Source: Leptasterias polaris
Lineage: Eukaryota; Echinodermata; Asteroidea; Forcipulatida; Asteriidae
Length of the DNA: 64,000 bases
Direction: 5' to 3'
Assembly (NCBI GenBank): GCA_037783415.1
Contig: JAZGTN010000009.1
Location: 15,128,001 to 15,192,000 of the forward strand
Of the stretch, positions 30,940 to 42,301 are shown one piece after another. The position numbers and the translations under genes are program-made. Numbering within the stretch: the stretch's first letter is position 1; every line of letters starts with the position of its first letter. Under the pieces are notes generated by a model. That model ran no database searches, had not been told where the DNA came from, and worked only from the letters and a program-made list of their open reading frames with translations.

Positions 30940-33020
30940 AGGACACAGAAACTAGCACAATCACCAAAAAACAAACGTTATTTTATAAAAGAGAAAACGA
31001 AATCAATCTTTAAGCATGTCATTAAGCAATCCAACTGATAAACAAACTCATAAACACACAAACTTCTCATAAACTATAAGTGTCTTCGAAACCATTGTAA
31101 CAATCCGGTATTCACATTAAAACGGTGTAAACACTAAACTAACTTCACATATCTATGATTAGAAACGATACACAAAAACGCAACTAGGCAATCAGTTTTT
31201 TGACATCAAAAACAAGGTATTCGTGTTGCTGATCCTTGAATTGATTCTTATCACGCATGACCTCATGATTCATGAATCATTATTCAGAATCTTTAATATT
31301 GTTTGAACAGGAAGTCAATGTCAAATTTGTGTTAATCATTTTTGACGTTAATTCAGTTTATGAAGAGCTTTTCGTCGCTAGGTCAGTTGTAAACATTCAT
31401 TGTTTGGTTCATGTGTATGTGTACGCGTCTTACACCATCGTGCGTTATCAAAGTGATGCGCTTTATTGCCTGTTTCGACCAGATGTAACAGTCAAAATGA
31501 TATCATCTCTTTGCAGAAGTTTGAGCAGCTCAACGTTCAACAACCTGATGCAAACATTTGCTGAAATGACAAGTAGTTTTTGAGATATGTATTTTTGAAA
31601 TTTTAAACTTCATTCTTAACCAGAAGGCAAGGTCAAATGGGGTCACGTTCTGTGTAGAATTTGATGAACCTTTCACGACGTTTAATGATGTATAAATTTA
31701 AACAATATAACAATATGCAACTATTTTATTTTGATTTATTGTAATTCATTAACGGATGACGTCACCCTGACATCAACATAATTGTGTCGTTTTGATATTG
31801 AGGTGTAACTGTCTCAAGAATTTCAATGTTCAGTTCAATTTCAATCTTGAGTAAAGCCCTGAAAACATTTTGTTCAGAAAAAAAAAACCAAGGGCAAACT
31901 TTGACTTTCTGTAACGATTTTGGCGTTAAATTTTCAAATGTTGCCTCAGTCCTAATTTATCAAATTAATGCCTGACTATGAACATCATAGCTTTCAATGC
32001 AATGAAATACATCGAATAGAAAATGTTTCATTTTTCAAAGTTAAATACCTTGTAATTCACACCCTCGGAGAATAGTACTCTGGTCACAAAGGATTTGTGT
32101 TTTATTGCTGATTTCAACATTTTCAGACGTATTCATCTCTTTTAATACTTTTCTAAAAAACAATGTGAGCGGTTCTTGTGAAAGGCCAAAGCGAAATAGC
32201 ACCTTTAAGCGATGGCACGGATTGGTGGCTGGCTCGGCTACACTCTAAAACCGATGGGTAAAAATTATTGGACAAGTAATTTTGACCAACGTTTGGTCGA
32301 TATTGATCCCATTATTGGTATAAGTTTGAATTACTTACCCAACTTATATGAGCCGAGTTGGTCAATTTCAAAAAGCCCAACCCTGATGGTTAAAACTTCT
32401 CTTGTAATTGGTCATTTAGAAAAGGTTTTGCCTTAATACCAACAAATGGTCTCTTGTTCTCCAGTATATTGGTTTAAAGTGTTTAACAAACATTGAGGCT
32501 TGTTTTTAACCTTTATTTTGGGGGTACGCTCAACCTGTTTTTGCTTTAGGCCTATGGTAAGTCCAGAAACCCAATCAAATGTGTAACCTTCCCAAATAAT
32601 TGGTGAATCGTTGGCCTGGGCCTATACAGCCATATTGGATTAAAGCTTTGGTTCTTTTTGCAGATGTTATAGGCTATATACAACTTGGTAAAACAATTAA
32701 AAGTGTCACTAACATGAACAGCCCTATTTCTAGTAACAGTTGAAGGAGAAACTTGACGTGGTTAGTCAAATGGATAATCAAAATGCCCCAAATTTGCTTA
32801 GGAAATCAACTTGGTTTGATCTTTCACACAGGCCAATTTGAGATAGATCCTCCACAACTTGGTGATTACAGCTTGTAAAATCAACATAGGCCTATGGTGG
32901 TTAAATTATGCAGCTACATAATGTATAATATGCCGTGAGGTGTATACGACGTACACACGCATACGGGGTCCGTCCGTGGACTGAGACTCGAGAGATAAAT
33001 AAAATAGTTGGAGAATTGCA
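30940..33020. other. Intergenic, repeats only
   Basis: At 31600-31690 AACCAGAAGGCAAGGTCAAA followed by TGGGGTCACG belongs to the repeat family expanded at 55.4-56.3 kb. Around 32240-32460 TACACTCT and GGGTAA blocks recall the repeat at 51.1 and 61.7 kb. No gene found. Confidence 0.35.
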
Positions 33021-33030
33021 CGTCGATAAT

Positions 33031-35286
33031 ATGATGGAAGATCTTTCTGATAATGATTCCTGGGAGGAACACAGCATTGTGGGGGAACTGCTGTCGGCCC
33101 CCAGCTTGCCTGATAGTAATAGTAATACTAGCGATAGTAATAATAGTGATTCTGACAGCCTGTCTGCTGAAGACGACGAGTCCAATGCCAACGACGACGA
33201 GGTCGAAGTCCGCGGTGCTGAACCCTACCGCTTCGAGCCAGTTGTGCCACTGCACGAACGAAACCAAGATCAAGATCAGGACGGTGATCAGGCCGACGAA
33301 GACAATCGCCTAAATAACACGACTTGGTAAGTTCGTCTTGACGGAATTGTCTCGGTAAATATTTCTGAGACCAGGGCTCGATTTCACAAAGAGTTAAGAT
33401 TGATCGTAACTGCAAATCCATCGCAGTTGCTTAGCAAAGAGTGATGTCACAATACAAATCACTATGGTAAAAGTGACAACTCATTTTAAGATGAATCTTA
33501 GTGCTTTGTGAAATCGACCCCAGTACTGGTAAATACGTTACAACGTATTTACCAGTACTGTTATTTAATACCAGTACTGGTAAATACGTTGTACATGCTA
33601 AAATTATTTAATCGCGTGTTGTTTTTTTACAAATTATTTTCGTGACATTGTTTTACTCATTTCGCAAAAACTGCAGCACCTCTGCAGCAAGTAATATTTT
33701 AATATTTTAATATGTATATAATAATACGTTCTAGTCTTCAGTTGTTCTTTGTTTGTCTTTTGTTTTTGTATATCCTTTGTCCTTTTTTGCGTGTCTTGTG
33801 TTTTGGGGTTCTTGTATTGAATTTTGTTGTTTTGCAATAAAAAAAAAAAAAATAATAATAATAATAAAAAAAAGTAATATTTTAAGGGAAGCTTTTTACC
33901 ATCTTTATCTTCAAACCGTATAGTTTCATGTCAATCTGTGGACATTGTCTATTTATTTGTGTTTTGTGTCGTACAAAAAGTAACCAAACCATTTAAATCA
34001 TTATTGTTGAAATTTTTTTAAAGATAAAATCGTCTGTTGAGTGTTACTGTTTTGCTGGATGTTATTGAACAGTCTAAAACAAAGAAAACATACGATTTTT
34101 TTGATTTTTTAAAAATAAAGTTCAAGTTATTTTTTATATATTTTTTATAATTTTTTAGTTACAAATCTGCAGGCGTGTTTATTGTGAATTTATGACTGAG
34201 TATTTATCAAAACAAAAGTTGAAGTGTTCTTTTCAAATTGTATTTACAAGTACACAACAGTAAGATTGCGAGTTAAAATTTATTTGAGAAATAATATTGT
34301 ACCACCATCACTCGGTCCAGACAAAACAATTATATTTTTAATCTCCCCCCCCCCCCAGGTGCTTGTGTGGATCCTGTGTTGTGCAGGCACGTGTGGAGAA
34401 CAGTATTTTCTGCAACGAAATTAGACAGACAGCCGACAAAATTGAAGAATTGGGAATGGATGTTGAAGATGGCGGCCAGTGCCTTAGCAAACACCCATGG
34501 TTTGAGGCATGTTGTTTGCACCCTGCAACACTGCAGACAGCTTACCTCCAGTATCGGGCCCAGTATGGCCAACATGCAGTGGATGGAACTTTAGCTCAGT
34601 AAGTAAGCTGATACAGTGAAGTTATGTTTGTTTTTAGCTGCACAGTGATAACCAAATAGGTCACAATTAGATTACCTTTGTTTATAGAAATGGTGACCAT
34701 GTACATTCTAGTACATTTCCCGACGGGCAAGATACTACACGCGTTTTTTCATTTTGCGTCATAATTTTCACATAAATTCAAAAGTAAAAAGAAATTGCTG
34801 TACAGCTTTGAGATGTTCACCCTTTCTTCATATCAAAAGTTGAAAAAAATCAGTTCAAACAGTTCAAACTTTATAAAATAATATAAGCTTTGTTTTCTTC
34901 CATTGAGCTCGTACAAACTGCCTGGCCCTTTTTAAAACACGTGACGTCACACGTCACATGGTCTATACAATGCAATGTACACATCACTAAAGATCATGTC
35001 TTTGGCAAGCAAAAAGTCCAAATATTGCTAACCCTTGCTTTGTAGGTTGGAGGGGGACATAAACCACCTACTTTTACTTTCTATCTAATTTTTCGCTTGT
35101 TTTTGACTGATTTCTTGCAGAAAGTTTCGTCACACTGCTTATCGCCAGGTCGTGCTATGGTGTTGGGGATATCTGGGCTTCCATAATAGGGTACCCCTTC
35201 CATCTTGCGTGATGGAAGCTATTCGAATTACATATCCTAGTGCAGATGGTCAGTACAAAGGATTTAGTTACCCCCCACTTGATTAA
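33031..35286 (+). CDS. P2X7 intracellular (ballast/ZCD) domain protein without channel
   Basis: Exons 33031-33326, 34359-34598 and 35121-35286 join with matching phase 2 junctions and give 233 residues. The first ~98 residues are acidic and Ser/Asp/Asn-rich (MMEDLSDND, SNSNTSDSNNSDSDS, DQDQDGDQADED), probably disordered. The rest matches the vertebrate P2X7 C-terminal domain: TTWCLCGSC, spaced Cys (FC, QC, ACC), then FRHTAYRQ, WCWG, PLPSC, ADGQYKGFSYPP, corresponding to human P2X7 RHCAYR, LPSC and EGQYSGFKSP. In P2X7 this Cys-rich domain is cytoplasmic, binds zinc and a nucleotide and is palmitoylated; free-standing homologues are known in invertebrates, function unclear. There are no membrane helices, so a soluble protein is expected. 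Start: first in-frame ATG (33031) after a stop at 32926. The exon 2 acceptor follows a run of 13 C. No lesion seen. Intron 1 holds a MITE and a retroposed insert. Confidence 0.85.
33371..33526. mobile_element. MITE-like inverted repeat in intron 1
   Basis: Left end GGGCTCGATTTCACAAAG...TTAAGATT and right end AATCTTAGTGCTTTGTGAAA followed by TCGACCCC are inverted copies of about 30 bp. The interior is non-coding. Confidence 0.6.
33521..33591. repeat. 40-bp palindrome plus third half-copy
   Basis: 33521-33560 is a nearly perfect palindrome with half-site CAGTACTGGTAAATACGTT. A further direct copy of the half-site follows at 33572-33591. Confidence 0.7.
33689..33886 (+). mobile_element. Retroposed poly(A) insertion with target duplication
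   Basis: AGTAATATTTTAA occurs on both sides (33690-33702 and 33873-33885). Between them is ~170 bp ending in GCAATAAA, a long A tract and (AAT)n. The uninterrupted flanks belong to the repeat family of 5.4 and 62.6 kb. This is the signature of LINE-mediated retroposition of a short RNA; no ORF or tRNA-like head is evident. Confidence 0.65.
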
Positions 35287-35686
35287 ATTTAGAACCGAGA
35301 CAACTTAATTCAGTGCAGAGAGTTACTTATTTTATATCAATGCAAAATGGTCATTATTATTAGGGGGTGTGTACAACATTGTTAGTATAAAACATACATC
35401 GGGGTTTTTAACTGTTTTCTAATGACTCCGTAGACCGATTGAGCTTAAACTTTCACAGGTTTGTTATTTCATGTATATGTTGGGTCACATCAAGTGCGTG
35501 TAGGGGAAAAGCGAATCAAACGTGTAGCCTTGTGCAGACAGACTATAAGATGAGACTGGTGTGACCACAAAGAAGATTTTGATGGTTTTGTATATATAAG
35601 CATCATATAGAGTGTTTTTAGAGGACAAGCACAAAAAATAGTAGTACCGGAACGCACTCATTATGTTCAAAAAGCTTTAGTTATAG

Positions 35687-37115
35687 GTGACCCACTCCGG
35701 AAAAAGGTGACATAAGTCGCGCTATGCTTTAACGTGTAAAAAGCCGCTCCACGTAAAGAGGGTGAAAAAATCTAACAATTTTTTATTATTTTTTATTGTC
35801 ACTATGACATCTTTAATATCTAAAGTTTCAGATTTTATTTACAGAAATGTTGATTTGATTGAATAAAGTGAAATAAACCCATCATTTTGGAGTTCATTGT
35901 TCCCTTGCATTGTACTAGTTTTCTTACATGAAACAGAAAAAGTTACAAATTTTTCCCTTCTTTCGCAATGTCAAGATAAACCCCCCTTAGATAAAATTTG
36001 GTATGGTCTTAAAGCTTGATGCCTACTCTATCCATATTTGGGTATATTGAAGGGCATAGGTCATATGCAAACGAGTATTGAACGAAAGAAAGTGGTAAAC
36101 AAACTACCCTTGTTGCTAAGGATGACGTAGTTAGTGATCACGTGAATGGAATAAAGGACTGTGATTGGACTAGACGCCAGAAAATGGCTGTTGGTCATGC
36201 GCACAGTAGACCAGATAGACGACGTGGCCGTTTGCAAAAAACAGCGACTTGCGTGTCAGCCCAACTCGACCTTACATTTTGACTCAACATTCTCGTGATA
36301 TTTTCTTGCAATTTCTACAATTATTAGCTTTGTAATTGAAGGGAATTGTTTGTCATGAGTTCCAAGGATCGTCGTCTTGCCGAAGCTTTAACAGAGCTTC
36401 GTGATGCAAATCTACATGGAGTCGAAAATGACTTGCTTGGCTTTGTCGAAGATTACTTTGTTGCAAGTGATTCTGATTCATCTTCCGTCACTAGTTTAGA
36501 CCAAAATGATGATGAAATTGACGAGGAACCTGCCGACCCACCCCTACTGATTGTGGACATTTTGCATCTTTGATTGGCACAGTTTGTATGCAAGTAGATA
36601 CACAATTCCAAACAATGTCCTGATGCAAACCCATTTCCATCATTAAATTCCCCAATAGATGCTTTTTTTTGCAGTTGCGATTCTTTATTTCAATTTTTTT
36701 ATTTTTTTTTTTACATTATGCAACTTAGTTTTAAAATATGCAAATTAGTTGATACTGTCAATAAAAACAATTTTTTTTACCTCCAAAACATTCGAGAAAC
36801 ATTCCCAAGTCAACATGTAAACTTTCAAAGTGATGGTACATAAGGAACATGTTTGTTGCTAGGGTTTTTGAAAGCAAGACATTGAAGCCTATTTCCCACA
36901 CAGAGCCAGGTATTATAAAGCAAGTTTTCTCAGTTATTGAAATCAAGCTCCAAGGAAATAATTAATATGCAAATTTGACATATCTCCAGAATGGAAGGGG
37001 CTACGGAGCTCCACTATACACCAAATTAAAGCTTATATTGTGGGCTTTCCAACCATATATAAAACTCAATATATATTATTGGCGACATAATTAACCTTTT
37101 TCCAGAGTGGGTCAC
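35687..37115. mobile_element. 1.43-kb TIR element, TGTGACCC family
   Basis: Ends are inverted repeats beginning GTGACCCACTC(C/T)GGAAA and extending at least 22 bp, with a further conserved GTCGC-type block inside. The termini resemble those of the MITE at 19756-20201 (TGTGACCCGCTCTG, inner ATGTCGCC), so the two are probably one family. It begins about 400 bp after the P2X7-domain gene. No target duplication could be fixed. It contains one small ORF (36355-36573) and no transposase. Confidence 0.65.
36355..36573 (+). CDS. Small acidic ORF of unknown function within a TIR element
   Basis: ATG at 36355 (context GTCATGAG) encodes 72 residues: a basic/helical start (MSSKDRRLAEALTELRDAN), a middle HGVENDLLGFVEDYF, then an acidic Ser/Asp tail (SDSDSSS, QNDDEIDEEPADPP). 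Codon use and composition look real rather than random. It resembles an N-terminal exon more than a whole protein, and could be the first exon of an element-encoded protein now lost, or of a host gene captured by the element. I do not recognise a family. Confidence 0.35.
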   Translation: MSSKDRRLAEALTELRDANLHGVENDLLGFVEDYFVASDSDSSSVTSLDQNDDEIDEEPADPPLLIVDILHL

Positions 37116-38095
37116 AATTATTTAAAGAGGTTTTTTTCCTTGTTAACTTAAAGGAGAAACAAGTAGGTAAATTAAAGCTTTAAAAAACGTATGAAGCGAT
37201 ATGTGGATAGTTCTTATTTTAGGGAAGGGGGGGGGAAAAAGAAAACTTTGGGGGGGGGGGGGGGGGTTTTAAGTGAAAAGGCAAGGTTAGATGGGGAACA
37301 GGTGTTGGTGGGGATGGGGTTTGGAGAAGATGGAGGGTGTGAAGAGGAAAGCGCCAAAGGCCATTGAACCAAGATGCAGCAAGGAGCGGGAAATTCGAAA
37401 CTGAATTTGGTGCTAGAAAATAGATTGGCGGTGAGAGGGAATGAAGGTAAAACACATGTTATTTGTGTGGTCTCTGGTCGTAAACCATTCCTAACTGTCT
37501 AACCAAGGAGACTTCCTGCCTCCCTGTTCTAAGGTGGTGCCTTCCAGGAAACTGTGTACACCTCATTATGTATGCAGCAATTTTAGGGATTAAGGACTAA
37601 ACAGTGGCTATACTAACCTGCACTATGGGCATCTACACAAGGCCTCCATGGTCTAACTGTGTTTTTGGGTGGGAGACAAGTGTCTCCGTATTTAAAAACT
37701 CAGGCAATGGTTAAACAGAGCTATATTATGTTGATGTTTTTATGAAACTACATGAAGGATTGGGGGAAGTGGGTTTTGGAGGAAAAAGGGGGGGGGGGGG
37801 GTTTGCAAGGGAAGGGGTTGTTGGAATTCACTAAAAAGAACTTTTTCCCGGTGATAATATGTTGAGCCACTTTTTTTTTAATCCTTTAATGGAATGGCTC
37901 AAAACATATTTTCAGTGCGTTTATATAAGCTGCACCTCATCAGTCACCATTCTGGCTTATGTATCCTTTATTATGAAAGATTTGCAACAAAGAGTGATCA
38001 AAATGTAGCTTGTTAGAGTAGAAGGATTCAGTGAGTTTAGTATTTTCCGTTTGTTTTTAGTTTAACGAAATCTCGTCTGGGTCCAAACCCTGTTG
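37116..38095. other. Intergenic, G-rich tracts
   Basis: Homopolymer G runs at about 37227-37266 and 37788-37801 with purine-rich flanks; their complements produce spurious poly-Pro ORFs. A similar purine-rich, G-run block lies at 42.5-42.8 kb on the other side of the Penelope-like element, so the two may be related flanks or terminal parts of it. Confidence 0.35.
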
Positions 38096-38604
38096 TTTCT
38101 TTAATTTATTGTACCAGACTGTTGTTCTTGGAGTAATTCAACCAGGATTTGCAAGTTCTGTTCGTCCATTTCTTTGAGTATGTTTTCTTCGGTTGAATCT
38201 TGCAATCTAGCCCAAATTATTTGGTCTTTTATGTTCTTTTGTCTTTTGTAGGCCAACAGAGGTGGTACAGGGAAGAGTTTGTTAAGGAGATCACTGTCAT
38301 TTATTATGTGCCAGTGTTTAAACAGTGCACGTTTGAGATTAGAGTGGTGTATTTGTGGGAAGAAAGGCAAGATAAAAACAAGGGGCGGATTCGTTTCCTT
38401 CTTGATGTTAGGTAATGCACCCAACACTGAAGTCCTGGGGTCCACGTTAGATTTCGTGAAGCGGGTCAATTCTTCCGTGCTGTATCCACATTCTATTAGT
38501 TTTTCTTTGAAGAAATTGACCTTACTCTCGAAGTCTTTTTTGTGTGTGTGTGTGTGAGTAGGTAACCACATTCAAACCGGGGACCTATAACAAAAGAGGA
38601 CAAT

Positions 38605-38695
38605 AGGTCCACGATTGCTATCACAAAGGAAAGCTTTGTGGTCCACGGTTGCTATCACAAAGAGTTGAACAAAGGAGGGTCCACGATTGCAGGCT
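38605..38695. repeat. Three ~33-bp repeats inside the Penelope-like ORF
   Basis: GGTCCACG(A/G)TTGCTATCACA recurs at about 38608 and 38640, with a partial third copy at 38679. The block interrupts the RT C-terminal region between TRYKRTQVCNSL and KKDFESKV, which are adjacent in relatives. A (GT)n microsatellite follows at 38541-38557. Confidence 0.55.
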
Positions 38696-39022
38696 GTTAC
38701 ACACTTGTGTGCGTTTGTATCTCGTAACTTCACCCTTAATGACCCCACCAAATACCGACTCCGGGTGTGCAGATTCTCGAGCAAGATATTGGAACGTGTC
38801 CGTTTTTTTCGTTGCTATTCGAGTATCAAGCTTCCCCTCTTTCTGAAAACGTTCGCCTTTGTAAATTATGAGGTCAAGAAAGGTGATTTGGTTGTCGGAG
38901 ATCTCTGAAGTGAACTTCAATGTTGGGTGCAGATTGTTTAACATCTTAATGAAATCCAGCGCTTCATTCTTGTTGCCATTGTAAATTATTAAAACATCGT
39001 CTCTGTATCTCATGTAAGCCAT

Positions 39023-40991
39023 CCCAGGTAGCAAGCCCATATGGGGCCCATATGGGAAATATCTGGGCCATATGGACCTGGGCCAACCCATATGGTACCC
39101 ATATGGGGCCCTTATGGTGTGGGTTATGGGGAATATTCCCATATGGGGCCCATATGGGAAAAACATGGGCTAGCCCATATGGGCAAAATATGCAGTGTCC
39201 CATATGGGTATCATATGGGGAGAACATGGGCAATCCCATATGGGCAGAATATGCAGTGGCCCATATGGGTATCATATGGGGAAAACATGGGCTAGCCCCG
39301 ATGGGAAGAATATGCAAGGGCCCATATGGGTATCATATGGGGAAAATGTGGGCTAGCCCATATGGGAAGAATATGCAAGGGCCCATATGGGTATCATATG
39401 GGGAAAATGTGGGCAATCCCATATGGGCAGAATATGAAGTGGCCCATATGGGTATCATATGGGGAAGACATGGGCTAGCCCATATGGGCAGAATATGCAA
39501 CGGCCCATATGGGTATCATATGGGGAAAATGTGGGCAATCCCATATGGGCAGAATATGAAGTGGCCCATATGGGTATCATATGGGGAAAACAAGGGATTG
39601 CCCCATATGGGCACAAAATGAATTGGCCCATATGGGTATCAGATGGGGAAAACATGGACAATCCCATATAGGCAGAATATGAAGGGGCCCATATGGGTTT
39701 CGTGATGTGGGGAAAACATGGGCTAGGCCATATGGGCAAAATATGCATTGTCCCGTGTGGTTATCATATGGAAAAAAATGAGCATTTAATTCCCATATGG
39801 GCTAAGATTCCAAAGACCAAATAGTGGAAAAATATGGACAATCCCATATGGGCAGGAAGGCTCATATGGGTGGTATTAAAAAGACCTGGGCAAAGATAAT
39901 ACAAAGAAAGACCTCGGCCATTACGGGGTTAATATTATAGTTTAGAATATAATTGTCTAGTTTAGCAAGGGTTTATGACCCTTCCAATGGATTTTGTAAT
40001 CTTCTCCGGACAAACTTGGATGAAACATTTATGGAAAGGCCCACATAAGAATAGGAATTACCTTTAAGCAATCCCTTGTGTGCAGTGATATGAAAAGGTT
40101 CATTTGGTTCTCCTATAAGCACGACCTAAGCAAACTTTGGGGTTAGAATATGCAAAGACCCATATGGGTACGATATGGGTAAGACCTGGGCAAACCCATA
40201 TTGGCAATATGCAAATTTATGGGACAGGGCATTGAAGTAGTGTGTTTTTAATAATTTTTAAAAACAATTTAGTGAAATGTAGCTCTGTAAAGTTGTTTTT
40301 GTACTTTTTTGTAAGATATTCGTCTATAAGAAAAATACATACATAAAATGTACAATTAGACGCTTTCATTTAAAACAAGCTAATTCAAATAATGACATTT
40401 TTAATTAAAAAACTGCTAACCATGACTGTAGGTCTTCAGTTTGTGGACTATATATATAATACATGCCCACTAGGTAAAGGTATATACTTATACACCATAT
40501 TATAAATGAGTAATATAGTTTGTATTTAGTGTTATTGTAGATTAGTATACATGTAATCGTTCATATAATTAGACTTATCATTAACATTAAATAATTACTT
40601 GAATACTTGAATATATTATAAGGCTATCTGGGCTGGCCCATATGGGCCCCACATGGGCCCCATATGTACGCTACCCACATGGGACCCTCATTTTGGCCCA
40701 GAATGCCCATACGAATCCCAGGTAATGCCCATATGGGATAATCCAGATGGGCCCCAGATGTATCCCAGACGGGTTATCTGGGCCAACCCATATGGGACCC
40801 ATATGGGCCCCATATGTTGGCCCATGTGGGCCCCATATGGGACCCATATGGGTTATGGGCCATCCCATATGGGCCCCATATGAATCCCGGGTGCAGGATC
40901 CACAGGGCCCCATATGGGTTATCTCCACATGGGGCCCATATTCTGGCCCATATGGGACCCATATGGGGCCCATATGGGCTTGCTACCTGGG
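39023..40991. mobile_element. CATATG-repeat element, copy B, complete with TIRs
   Basis: Terminal inverted repeats of ~34 bp (one mismatch) begin CCCAGGTAGCAAGCCCATAT. The target duplication is AT (39021-39022 and 40992-40993). Removing the element and one AT restores reading through the RT gene on the minus strand up to the YRDD motif, direct evidence of precise insertion. Interior: about ten ~61-bp tandem units (39130-39740), each with two CCCATATGGG palindromes; a ~730-bp AT-rich middle; and a palindrome-rich block (40620-40990). ORFs up to 189 codons occur on both strands but consist of the repeat translated. No transposase, so the element must be moved in trans. Confidence 0.85.
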
Positions 40992-42301
40992 ATCTCTGGG
41001 TTGTTAGGGAGTATAATTTCTTTTTCGTATTTGAATAAGGTGATGTCACATATTTCAGGACTGCATACACTACCCATTGCCACGCCAATTTTTTGTCTGT
41101 AGAACTCATTTATTGAATTCGAAGACGTTTGCGCCCAAGATCAGTTCTAAAAGACATTGCGTGTGTTTTTTGTAGGTTTTGGTATGGTGTAGAGTTCTGA
41201 TTTTGCTTGTTCCAAAGCATCACAAACTGAGTCTATTGCCTCTTTCTGTGGGCAGTTTGTGTACATTGAAACAATGTCCAGTGCGATAAGGAGATTATCT
41301 TGTCCCATCGTCAAATTATTTAGTCTTTTGAGAACCTGTGAGGAGTCTCTTGTATATGTGCTTTGTTGCTTGACGATAGGGAGCAGGAACAAATCCATAT
41401 ATTTTGAGATTTGTTGAGTTGGAGCCCCACAACCACTGATAATCGGCCTTCCCACAAACCGTGTTCCACCCGGTGGGTTTTTGTGGATCTTCGGTAATAG
41501 GTAAAGGCATGGTGTTTTGATCTCATGATTGTGAGGATTAAGGAACTCAAACATCTCTTTGTTTATAACGTTGTCCACGTATAGATCGCGTACGGCCCGA
41601 TAGACCATAGCGGTGACATCACCTGTTAAATCCCTATCCACAACCTCATAGTGCGGCCCAGATAATTGCCTCAAACCTTCCTGTAGGTAGTCTGATCTGT
41701 TCATAACACATACCCCACGGCCTTTGTCAAATTGTTTTATGACAAGGTTCTGGTTTTTATTGAGGCCTGTGAGAGCGATGCGTTCTGCTTTGGTGATATT
41801 GGATGCCACATTTTTGATTTTGATTTTGGACAGTTCCTCCATTGTACCTTCAATGTAATTTTCTAAGTTTGTATTGAAGGTAGCAGGGGGTGTCCATTTT
41901 GATGGCATCCGAAATGGATGAAGTTGACCCAGATTTGCTTTCCCTGCCATTAAAACGCGAAGTCTCATTTTTCTGAAGAGCAGTTTTGAATGGCGTAGGA
42001 TAGCTGTCTTTTTTGGTTTTTTGGGTGTGGGAATGAAGTTTAAACCTCTTCCTAGAGCAATCGTTTCAATCAAAGACAGTTTATAGTCAGAAAGATTTTT
42101 GACAAATTGTTGACTTTTGTTGGCTTTTTGTTTAAGAAAGACCAAACTCTCGTTTTTCTTTTTTTGTTTGGTTATTTTACGAGAGAGAGAGGATTTCTCT
42201 TTTGCCATTTTACATTTCAAGTTTTTTTTGCCTCTGTTAATTCTTCTTGACATAGTTGCAACAATAGGGTCCTTCGTTGTTTTATTATGATGTTTTTGCA
42301 T

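Larger units (their letters stand above)
38101..42301 (-). pseudogene. Penelope-like element reverse transcriptase, interrupted
   Basis: ORF 42301-41147 (384 residues): Lys-rich N terminus, GLNFIPTPKKP, then VIKQFDKGRGVCVMNRSDYL, LYLLPKIHKNPPGG, GRPIISGCGAPTQQISKY and ALDIVSMYTNCP (RT motif A, with Asp). This block order is diagnostic of Penelope-like RTs. After 41147 the frame shifts to give FYRQKIGVAMGS, then breaks where the CATATG element (39023-40991) is inserted. It resumes at about 39018 with MRYRDDVLIIY (motif C, YRDD), FLDLIIY and, after a ~120-bp insertion at 38.57-38.69 kb, FKEKLIECGYS, KHWHII, PPLLAYKRQKNIKDQ and a stop at 38101. No GIY-YIG endonuclease follows. Frameshifts near 41140 and 41110 plus two insertions mean it is inactive. 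Confidence 0.85.

Noticed and set aside
39052..39621. 189-codon ORF (and similar ones on both strands, also at 19.4-20.6 and 40.6-41.1 kb)
   Set aside because: It is the stop-free ~61-bp repeat read through; the same happens in other frames and on the opposite strand, so it reflects repeat composition rather than coding.
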